A DNA stretch of 57,976 nt from CAYRPN01 sp964426135. GTDB taxonomy: Bacteria > Planctomycetota > Phycisphaerae > Phycisphaerales > Phycisphaeraceae. Location: NCBI GenBank assembly GCA_964426135.1, contig CAYRPN010000025.1, positions 1 to 57,976 on the forward strand. The letters run 5' to 3'. The position numbers and the translations under genes were made by a program. Numbering within the stretch: the first letter of the stretch is position 1; each line of letters starts with the position of its first letter. The notes below the pieces were generated by a model that saw only the letters and a program-made list of their open reading frames with translations, made no database searches and was not told where the DNA came from. Positions 51,342-57,976 of the stretch are shown in pieces.

Positions 51342-51518
51342 TCACTCCGCCTGCGCTGTCACGATTGTTTCATCCGCCGCCGCGACGATCTGGGCATCGC
51401 TTCGATCCGCGGTCCACGAATAGTCGGGGCGCACGGTGACCAGTGGTTCGAGCGCGGTGGAACAACCTGGTGTGAAAATCGCAGCGGCAAGAAGGGCGAG
51501 AAGGGAAGCACGTCGCAT
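51342..51518 (-). CDS. Tiny lipoprotein
   Basis: A 58-aa protein: MRRASLLALLAAAIFTPGC is a classic lipoprotein signal with Cys19 after T-P-G, followed by STALEPLVTVRPDYSWTADR and an Ala/acidic tail. GGAG lies seven bases before the ATG. The strong signal plus good ribosome binding site make it real despite its size. Function unknown; entericidin-like or envelope-stress small lipoproteins have similar form. Confidence 0.75.
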   Translation of the reverse strand: MRRASLLALLAAAIFTPGCSTALEPLVTVRPDYSWTADRSDAQIVAAADETIVTAQAE

Positions 51519-51967
51519 GAGGTACTCCAGGGCCTGCCGAGACCGTCCGTTACCGGTCGGTCGGTGATCATCCGCGTGGACACGAGCGGACGCTCATCAC
51601 CCTGGAGTGCATCGGCGGCGGCGTCCTGCGAAGCGCACCGTCGAGTGCTTCTTACGTTATCGGAGGAATGGAAAGGTCAGATAAGGCGACGCCCCGGTTC
51701 CAACGCGAGATTCGAGATTGCGGAACACGGGGTGAGGAAATTTTCTTCCGCTCTGCGAGCGGACGCTAAACGGCGACGCCTCCTGTCCCGTGTCCCCTGT
51801 CTCCTGTCCCTGCCGCCCTTGGTTCTATCGCCGGTGATGATTACACTGTCGCCGGTGGATTTGCCCGGCTTTTCGTGTTCGGAATGAACGGCAACACGGA
51901 AATCGCCGATCTTAATTTGGTGTTCCCTAACCCGCGGCCCAGCGCCGCTCAGAAGGAGTCGACCTCC
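51519..51967. other. Gap between tiny lipoprotein and HlyD-type gene
   Basis: No supported gene in 449 bp. It includes a CCTGTCCC/CCTGTCTC word-repeat tract at 51781-51818, similar in style to the tract at 38383-38428. Confidence 0.45.
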
Positions 51968-53614
51968 ATGACGCGATTCGCCCGATGGTGCAGCCTCGCG
52001 GCTGTGGTGTTCTTCATTTCAGTTGCCTTCCTCGCGCCGGTCCGCGCCGAAGCGAAGAAGGACAAGGACAAGACCGACAAGCCCGTGCTCAACCTGAACG
52101 AGCCGGCCAAGGAAGAAGCCAAGGCAAAGAAACCCAAGGCCGAGGACGTCAAGAAGCCGGAGGTCAAACCGGAGCCCGCTCCCACCGCGCCTGCGAAACC
52201 GGAGCCGGTGAAGCCCGAGCCCGCCAAGCCGGCGGCGGCGGAAAAGCCCGCCGAGCCGGCGACGCACACGGTGAAGAAGGAAGCGTTCAAAATCGAGCTG
52301 ACGCTCAACGGCACATTCGAACCGCAGAAGGTTCACGAAGTGGCGCTGCGTCCTGAACTCTGGCAGAACTTCATCGTCACGAAGATCGTCGACCACGGCG
52401 CCAAGGTGAAGAAAGGCGACGTGCTGATCCAGTACGACACGAAACAGCTCGACGAAGTCATCACCGACAGCGAAGCCGGCCGGGCCCTGGCGGACCTGGA
52501 ATATCAGGCGGCGCAGGAGCAGCTTTCGATGTTGGAGGAGACGATTCCGATGGACATGGCCGCCGCCGAGCGCGCCAAGCAGTATTTCGATGAGGACATC
52601 AAGCGCTGGCTGGACATCGAACTGCCGATGAACAAGCGGACCGCGGAAGAAAGCGTCAAGCAGATGGAGAATATGCTGGCGTACGAGATGGAGGAGATGA
52701 AGCAGCTCCAGAAGATGTACAAGGCTGACGACCTGACGGAAGAGACGGAGGAGATCATCCTTCGCCGGCAGCAGGATGTGATCAAGCGCATCGAGTTCAT
52801 GCTGGAGCGCAGCCGGAACGTGCGCGAGCAGACGTTGAACGTGGATCTGGTGCGCGAGCAGAAGAAAGTGAAGGACGCGGAGAAGATCAGCGAGCTGCGC
52901 GTGCAGTCGGCGCGGTCGCAGTTTCCGCGCATGCTGGCGCAGCAGCGGCTGATGGTGCAGAAGCTGACGCGCGACCGCGAGAAGTCGCTGGAGAACCTCA
53001 AGAAACTGAAGCGCGACCGCGGCGGCATGACGGTGAAATCGCCGATCGACGGCTACGTGTACTACGGCCAGGGCAGCCGGGGCCAGTTCGCCGGCGCCGC
53101 GACGCTGGGCCCGATGCTGTCACCCGGCAACCCGCTGAAGCCCGGCATGGTCCTGATGACCGTCGTTGCGCCGCGCCCGATGCACGTGCGCACCACCATC
53201 GCCGAGGGATTGCTGTCGCTGGCCGCCCCCGGCATCGCCGGCAAAGTCACCGCGCCGGCGCTTCCCGATGTCACGCTGGCCGGCAAGCTCGAATCCGTCG
53301 CGGCGGTGCCGCTGTCGCCCGGCAACTTCGATGCGAAAGTCAGCGTCGTCTGCGGCCCCGAGTGCGATGTGCTCGTCCCCGGCATGAGCTGCAGCGTCAA
53401 GCTGCTGGCCTACGAAAAGAAGGACGCCATCACCGTCCCCAGCGGCGCGGTGTTTGCCGACGAAGGCGACGATGCGAAAAAGTTCGTCTACATCCACGAA
53501 GGCGACAAGAAGCACCGCAAACAGGAAGTGAAGACCGGCAGGAGCAGCAGCGGCAAGACGGAGATTCTTTCCGGCGTGAAGGAAGGCGAGAAAGTGCTGT
53601 TGAACAAACCGTGA
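51968..53614 (+). CDS. HlyD/RND-type periplasmic adaptor-like protein
   Basis: A 548-aa exported protein. A signal peptide (CSLAAVVFFISVAFLAPVRAEA) is followed by a long Lys/Pro/Glu-rich linker of about 24-125. A lipoyl/barrel-type region (GTFEPQKVHEVALRPELWQNFIVTKIVDHGAKVKKGDVLIQYD) comes next, then a coiled-coil hairpin of about 180-365, the returning lipoyl half (MTVKSPIDGYVYYGQGSRG) and a C-terminal beta domain (ITVPSGAVFADEGDD...VKEGEKVLLNKP). That order is the membrane-fusion-protein layout. No transporter gene is adjacent. AAGGAG lies about 11 bases before the ATG. Confidence 0.87.
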   Translation: MTRFARWCSLAAVVFFISVAFLAPVRAEAKKDKDKTDKPVLNLNEPAKEEAKAKKPKAEDVKKPEVKPEPAPTAPAKPEPVKPEPAKPAAAEKPAEPATHTVKKEAFKIELTLNGTFEPQKVHEVALRPELWQNFIVTKIVDHGAKVKKGDVLIQYDTKQLDEVITDSEAGRALADLEYQAAQEQLSMLEETIPMDMAAAERAKQYFDEDIKRWLDIELPMNKRTAEESVKQMENMLAYEMEEMKQLQKMYKADDLTEETEEIILRRQQDVIKRIEFMLERSRNVREQTLNVDLVREQKKVKDAEKISELRVQSARSQFPRMLAQQRLMVQKLTRDREKSLENLKKLKRDRGGMTVKSPIDGYVYYGQGSRGQFAGAATLGPMLSPGNPLKPGMVLMTVVAPRPMHVRTTIAEGLLSLAAPGIAGKVTAPALPDVTLAGKLESVAAVPLSPGNFDAKVSVVCGPECDVLVPGMSCSVKLLAYEKKDAITVPSGAVFADEGDDAKKFVYIHEGDKKHRKQEVKTGRSSSGKTEILSGVKEGEKVLLNKP

Positions 53615-53720
53615 AGAGTCGCGCCGTTTAGCCGTCGAGCTTTGCTCGACGCGGGCCAGCGCGCCAGTCGCCCGCGCCCGCATCAGCGACCATCCTGCGG
53701 GTGATCCGTTGCCGATCCGC

Positions 53721-53832
53721 ATTGCAAATTGAAAATTGAAAATTTGAAATTGAAAATTGCCGAACTGCGAGACACTCCTCCCGATTCCCCTAATTTGCAA
53801 TTTGCAATTGACCATTTTCAATTTTCAATCTC
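53721..53832. repeat. AT-rich AAATTGA word repeats in inverted arrangement
   Basis: Left: repeated AAATTGAAAATTG units (53721-53761). Right: complementary AATTTGCAATTTGC and TTTTCAATTTTCAATC units (53791-53832). The GC-rich surroundings make this patch stand out. Confidence 0.75.
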
Positions 53833-53903
53833 TTCCTCCGATCGTCCAACCGGTGCGTCCGCGCCGCCCCCGGCGGAGCCTTGACGCACCCTCCGTGATT
53901 CCC

Positions 53904-55127
53904 ATGCGAACCATCGCCATCATCCTGCTCCTTGCGTTCGCCCTGCCCGCCTTCGCCGCCGACACGCCGCCGGCGATCGCCAAGAGCGACGCGCTGGTCT
54001 TCGGCCCCAAGCCCAAGCCCATCACGCCGCCCACCGCGAAGGAACTCAATGACTCGATCGCCCGCGGCGTCGCCTTCATCGTCAGCGACCAGAACAAGAA
54101 CGGCTCCTGGGGCAACGCCACGCAGACCAAAGACCTGAACATCTATGCCCACGTGCCCGGCTCGCACCAGGCGTTTCGCACCGCGGTCACGGCCCTGTGC
54201 ATCTCCGCGCTGATCGAAGCCGGCACACCCACGGCGGAATCGAAGGCGTCGCTTCAGCGCGGCGAGAAATGGTTCATCGAGAACCTGCCTCTGACCCGCC
54301 GGCAGGATCCCATCCTCATCTACAACGTCTGGACACACGCCTACGGCATCCAGGCGCTGGTCGACATGCACAACCGGCCGCTCAATCTGCCCGGCGACAT
54401 GGGGGTGAACGAGAAGGAGCGCCAGGAGAAAATCCGCGAACTCATCAAGCAGCAGATCGGCATGATGCAGCGTTACGAGACGGTCGACGGCGGATGGGGC
54501 TACTACGACTTCGACATCGGCGCCCAGCGGCCGGCGGCGAGTTCCACCAGCTTCGTCACCGCCACCGCCCTGGTGGCGTTTCACGAGGTGAAGGCGCTGA
54601 ACATCGACCTGCCCAAACCGATGATGGATCGCGCCGTCGCCTCGATCAAGCGGCAGCGCAAGAACGATTTCACCTACATCTACGGCGAGTACCTCAAGAA
54701 CGCGCCCATGGCGGACATCAACCGCGCGGGTGGAAGCCTCGGCCGAAGCCAGGCGTGCAACGTGGCGCTGCGGCTCTGGGGCGATGAACGCATCACCGAC
54801 CACGTGCTCAAAGTCTGGCTCGACCGCCTGTCGGCCCGCAACGAGTGGCTCTCCATCGGACGCAAGCGCCCTGTCCCGCACGAAAGCTGGTTCGCTGTCG
54901 CAGGCTATTTCTACTACTACGGCCACTACTACGCCGCCCTGTGCATCGAACAACTGCCCGCCAAGGATCGCCCGCATTTTCAGCAGCACCTGAGCCGAAT
55001 CCTGATTGATCTTCAGGAAAAGGACGGCTCGTGGTGGGACTACCCGCTCTACGATTACCACCAGCAGTACGGCACCGCGCTGACGGTGATGTCGCTGCTG
55101 CGGTGCAAGACCGCGAATGTCCCGTGA
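53904..55127 (+). CDS. Secreted terpenoid-cyclase/prenyltransferase-fold repeat protein
   Basis: A 407-aa protein with a signal peptide (RTIAIILLLAFALPAFAAD). The mature part consists of alpha-toroid repeats as in squalene-hopene cyclases: FIVSDQNKNGSWGNATQ, MQRYETVDGGWGYYDFD, SASFVTATALVAFHEV-type helices (SSTSFVTATALVAFHEV), and LQEKDGSWWDYPLYDYHQQYGTALTVMSLLRC. The catalytic D-x-D-D-T/A motif of real cyclases is absent, so this is likely a binding or structural member, common in planctomycetes. No Shine-Dalgarno box is visible. Confidence 0.83.
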   Translation: MRTIAIILLLAFALPAFAADTPPAIAKSDALVFGPKPKPITPPTAKELNDSIARGVAFIVSDQNKNGSWGNATQTKDLNIYAHVPGSHQAFRTAVTALCISALIEAGTPTAESKASLQRGEKWFIENLPLTRRQDPILIYNVWTHAYGIQALVDMHNRPLNLPGDMGVNEKERQEKIRELIKQQIGMMQRYETVDGGWGYYDFDIGAQRPAASSTSFVTATALVAFHEVKALNIDLPKPMMDRAVASIKRQRKNDFTYIYGEYLKNAPMADINRAGGSLGRSQACNVALRLWGDERITDHVLKVWLDRLSARNEWLSIGRKRPVPHESWFAVAGYFYYYGHYYAALCIEQLPAKDRPHFQQHLSRILIDLQEKDGSWWDYPLYDYHQQYGTALTVMSLLRCKTANVP

Positions 55128-55193
55128 TCGCGGCAACAGATGCTCCGCGGCAGTTCGCTCCTCTCTCCGATCCGCCCGTGCTTCGGAACGGGC

Positions 55194-55299
55194 CCGAAAT
55201 AACTTCCCCATTTAGCCGGCGGGCTTGCCCGCCGAGACGCCCTCGGCGGGCCTGCCCGCCGGCTAAATGGGGGACCGCCAATTCGCCAAGTTATTTCGG
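55194..55299. repeat. Nested long palindrome
   Basis: Inner arms 55206-55236 and 55242-55272 match in 29 of 31 positions with a 5-base loop. Outer arms 55194-55205 and 55288-55299 (CCGAAATAACTT) match perfectly. It lies between the cyclase-fold gene and DUF4914 and may also act as a terminator. Confidence 0.85.
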
Positions 55300-55391
55300 C
55301 CCCGTGCTTAGCGGACGATGATTGCTATGATCCTCGCCGATGCGCCCACCCTCCGCGCGATGCCGAGGTCCGCACCCTGAGGAGAGTCCCC

Positions 55392-57275
55392 ATGCCCACC
55401 GTCTTGGAAGCGATTCCGTTCAACGTCAGCGCCGAAGTGCGCGACATCCTCTCCAGTTGCCCCGGATTCCGCGTGCCCACCAGCATCGAGGAACTGACCG
55501 AGATGTCCATCAAGGACGCCGGCGCCGATGGCTGGCATGACGTGGGATACGACGTGCCCGGCAAGGGCCACGTCATCGAGGCCCGCGCCTGCCGCGTGAG
55601 GAACGGCATCGCGGCCAACTACATCGAACCCTACATGCGCCGACGCGACCCGGATTGCATGGTCATCGGCGACAAACTGCCCAGCAACAAGGAACGCTAC
55701 AGCGACCGCTTCGGCGCCGACTTCGAACCGCTGCGGCAGGAAACATTTGAATGGCTCAAGACGCAGGAACTCTGCGCCTTTCCGTTCATCGCCGGCGACA
55801 AGCAGGTGGGCCTGCCCGCGCTGGTGATCGCTCCCGCCAACGCAGGCTTCTTCGCCCTGGGGCTCGGCCTGCTGCAGGGCATGCTCACCCCCGACCAGAC
55901 GCCCAAGGGCTTCACGCCCCGCGCCGTCATCTACGTCGCCCCGCCGTTCCGCCACACGCACTTCAAGGGCCGGCAGGTCGTCGTGCATAACCGCCGCGCG
56001 GGCCTGCATGAGATGTTCAGCTACAACCTCTACCCGGGCCCCAGCGCCAAGAAGGGCGTCTACGGCGTCCTCCTGAGCCAGGGTGAAGAGGAAGGCTGGC
56101 TCACCGCCCACTGCTCCACCGTGCAGGTCGTCACCCCCTACGACAACATCGTCACCATCATGCACGAAGGCGCCAGCGGCGGCGGCAAGAGCGAGATGCT
56201 CGAGCACGTGCATCGACAGACCGACGGCCGGCTGCTGCTGGGGCGCAATCTGGTCGACAACGACGAGCGCCGCCTTTCCCTGCCGCGCACCTGCGAACTG
56301 CATCCGGTGACGGACGACATGGCGCTGTGCCTGCCTTCGCTGCAGGGCGCGGACAAGAAGCTGACGCTGAAAGACGCGGAGGATGCGTGGTTCGTCCGTG
56401 TGAATCACATCACGGAGTACGGCACCGATCCGCAGCTTGAAAAACTCTCGATCAATCCGCCGCAGCCGCTCTTGTTTCTGAACATCCACGCGGTGCCTGG
56501 CGCGACGACGCTGATCTGGGAGCACGTGATGGATGAGCCGGGCAAGCCCTGCCCCAATCCGCGCGTGATCGTGCCGCGCAGTGCCGTGCCGGACGTGGTG
56601 AATCATCCGGTGACGGTGGACATCCGCAGCTTCGGCGTGCGCACGCCGCCATGCATCAAGGACAAGCCGACCTACGGCATCCTCGGCATGCTGCAGATTC
56701 TGCCTCCGGCGCTCGCGTGGCTGTGGCGACTGGTCGCGCCGCGCGGGCACGGCAATCCATCGATCGTCGGCGGCACCGGGCTGGAGAGCGAAGGCGTCGG
56801 CTCGTACTGGCCCTTCGCCACCGGCCGGCGCGTCGATCAGGCCAACCTCATGCTCAAGCAGATCGAGCGAACCACCCGCACCGCCTACATCCTCGTGCCC
56901 AACCAGCACATCGGCGCGTGGAAGGTCGGCTTCATGCCGCAGTGGATCGCCCGCGAATACCTCGCCCGCCGCGGCGGCGCCCGCTTCCGCCCCGATCAGG
57001 TCTCCCCCGCCCGCTGCCCCCTGCTGGGCTATCAGCCCAGGCAGATCGTCGTCGAAGGCAGCCACATCCCGGAGTTTTTCCTCCGCGTGGAGAACCAGAC
57101 GGACGTCGGCCTGGAGACTTACGACCAGGGCGCCGCCATTCTGCAGAAGTTCTTCCGCACCCAGCTCGAAAACTACGTGGAGCCGGCGCTGATGCCGCTG
57201 GGACGGTGGATCATCGAATGTGCCATGGACGGCGGCACCGTTGAGGATTACGCCCGAATGCTCCCCTCGGAGTGA
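55392..57275 (+). CDS. DUF4914 protein (PEP carboxykinase-like P-loop)
   Basis: A 627-aa cytosolic protein of the DUF4914 family. Residues 260-269 read EGASGGGKSEMLE, a P-loop of the kind seen in phosphoenolpyruvate carboxykinases and HPr kinases. Other conserved blocks are PAVIYVAPPFRHTHFKGRQVVVHN (as RAVIYVAPPFRHTHFKGRQ), HCSTVQVVTPYDNIVTIMHEGASGG, RIVGGTGLESEGVGSYWPFATGR (as IVGGTGLESEGVGSYWPFA) and LGYQPRQIVVEGSHIPEFFL. ATP-dependent phosphotransfer is likely; the substrate is unknown. GGAG lies seven bases before the ATG. No operon partner is evident. Confidence 0.88.
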   Translation: MPTVLEAIPFNVSAEVRDILSSCPGFRVPTSIEELTEMSIKDAGADGWHDVGYDVPGKGHVIEARACRVRNGIAANYIEPYMRRRDPDCMVIGDKLPSNKERYSDRFGADFEPLRQETFEWLKTQELCAFPFIAGDKQVGLPALVIAPANAGFFALGLGLLQGMLTPDQTPKGFTPRAVIYVAPPFRHTHFKGRQVVVHNRRAGLHEMFSYNLYPGPSAKKGVYGVLLSQGEEEGWLTAHCSTVQVVTPYDNIVTIMHEGASGGGKSEMLEHVHRQTDGRLLLGRNLVDNDERRLSLPRTCELHPVTDDMALCLPSLQGADKKLTLKDAEDAWFVRVNHITEYGTDPQLEKLSINPPQPLLFLNIHAVPGATTLIWEHVMDEPGKPCPNPRVIVPRSAVPDVVNHPVTVDIRSFGVRTPPCIKDKPTYGILGMLQILPPALAWLWRLVAPRGHGNPSIVGGTGLESEGVGSYWPFATGRRVDQANLMLKQIERTTRTAYILVPNQHIGAWKVGFMPQWIAREYLARRGGARFRPDQVSPARCPLLGYQPRQIVVEGSHIPEFFLRVENQTDVGLETYDQGAAILQKFFRTQLENYVEPALMPLGRWIIECAMDGGTVEDYARMLPSE

Positions 57276-57318
57276 AACGGCGTTCGGGCCCGCACCGGCT
57301 GCGGCTATCATGGACGCC

Positions 57319-57876
57319 ATGCCCACTTCATGCCGCGACGGGTCTCGTGTCGTTCAGCGGGTGATGATCATCATCTGCCTGGCGTCGTTCGCAGGATGCC
57401 AGGCGCCGCCGAATGGATCGCCCTTCGGCGGCAGTTCGAGTTCCGATGCGCTTCCAAGGCTCGACCAGATCTGCCACCACATCGTCCTCACCTGCAACGG
57501 CACCGGCGGCCAGGATGATGTGACCATCATGGCGCGGCGTCAGAGCGGCAGCATCGAGAACACTTCCGTGTTGCTCGAAACCGATTCGATCCCCTCCGCC
57601 TGGGCCAAGGCCGTCGCTTACATCGAACGATCCGCGTCGGACCTCCCCTTTCCCGAGCCGGCCCCGCACAACTGGAACGCCCTTTCCGCAGCGGTGAATC
57701 GCCTGCACACCCGGCACTGGTTTGTGAAGATCGAAAAGAACGGCGGATGGACGCTCACCGCCAAACGCCGCGCCGAGGACGAACTCTTCGGCACCACCGA
57801 TGTCTTTGAAGCCGCCAGCCCCGACGACTTGACCGCCCAGATCAACCGGCACATGGACGCGCTGGCGAGAAAATGA
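57319..57876 (+). CDS. Lipoprotein of unknown function
   Basis: A 185-aa protein with an N-terminal lipoprotein signal (RVVQRVMIIICLASFAGC; the Cys follows F-A-G). After a Gly/Ser-rich spacer the domain reads ICHHIVLTCNGTGGQDDVTIMARRQ, then FVKIEKNGGWTLTAKRRAEDELFG. I know no family for it. Starts at 57310, 57319 or 57364 are possible; I chose 57319 to keep the basic n-region of the signal. It lies 43 bp after DUF4914. Confidence 0.72.
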   Translation: MPTSCRDGSRVVQRVMIIICLASFAGCQAPPNGSPFGGSSSSDALPRLDQICHHIVLTCNGTGGQDDVTIMARRQSGSIENTSVLLETDSIPSAWAKAVAYIERSASDLPFPEPAPHNWNALSAAVNRLHTRHWFVKIEKNGGWTLTAKRRAEDELFGTTDVFEAASPDDLTAQINRHMDALARK

Positions 57877-57976
57877 AATCCAACGGGTGGCCCCGTGCCG
57901 GCAGGGCAACACCACTTTGCCTAACCCGGATTATTCATGAGCTTGCACAGGAGCCGCGCACGAAGTAAGCGGTTCT

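Noticed and set aside
53904..55127. Active squalene-hopene cyclase
   Set aside because: The fold repeats are present but the catalytic Asp-rich motif is not seen and the protein is secreted, so I call only the fold.
55308..57326. A 672-codon open frame on the minus strand
   Set aside because: Antisense to DUF4914; composition is His/Arg/Val-rich without domain motifs.

Overview
The window is high-GC bacterial DNA that looks planctomycetal, most likely Phycisphaerae-like. The evidence is a PVC-type heme-containing dehydrogenase with a paired ceramidase-like gene, a giant membrane-anchored octaheme cytochrome c, a DUF4914 protein, a serine recombinase with DUF2924, and many dispersed palindromic repeats. 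Taxonomy is inferred from gene content only.

Left part (1-16019): a prophage or phage-derived integrative element, all on the minus strand. Reading down that strand it runs: a small ORF, DUF2924 and a large serine recombinase with a KorB-like HTH partner; two unknown genes (399 and 324 aa) ended by a strong terminator; then a replication/recombination operon. That operon holds a sigma-like factor, a PD-(D/E)XK nuclease (DUF3799), a RecA-like ATPase, DUF669, RusA, a DUF4406-DUF6378 fusion, a metallophosphoesterase, a DEAD/DEAH helicase, a prim-pol/DUF3987 protein, a small ORF, an HNH nuclease and the start of a ParB-domain protein cut by the window edge. Many genes overlap by 1-8 bases, so translation is probably coupled. 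A 118-nt potential multi-branched RNA lies between the nuclease and the ATPase.

Middle part (16020-28300): a scrambled accessory zone. An intact IS21-family element (16020-18839) with no visible target duplication is followed by an rve-transposase remnant, two tandem DUF1254/DUF1214 lipoproteins, fragments of a glycan-type gene, an FkbM methyltransferase and a SNF2-like helicase, and then a compact plus-strand trio: unknown protein, UPF1-like SF1 helicase with a large insertion, small winged-helix-like protein. A third DUF1214 C-terminal fragment and a tRNA-Asn(GTT) close the zone, and the tRNA is a plausible right boundary of the mobile region.

Right part (28676-57976): chromosomal-looking genes. 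They are the PVC dehydrogenase and ceramidase-like pair, an unknown cytosolic protein, a 1084-aa membrane protein with a receptor-like outer part, an ABM monooxygenase, the octaheme cytochrome, an RNase HII-like protein, a Gfo/Idh oxidoreductase, a secreted unknown, RuvC, a macrodomain protein, a tiny lipoprotein too short for usual ORF cutoffs, an HlyD-type protein, a terpenoid-cyclase-fold protein, DUF4914 and a lipoprotein. The intergenic spaces are full of palindromic and word-repeat elements. Several have entered coding sequence in frame (cytochrome, RNase HII-like protein, C-terminus of the 48.7-kb gene).

Most promising unexplained items: the helicase trio at 23.8-27.5 kb, the two-gene cassette at 10.7-12.8 kb, the structured element at 8871-8988, and the in-frame repeat insertions.
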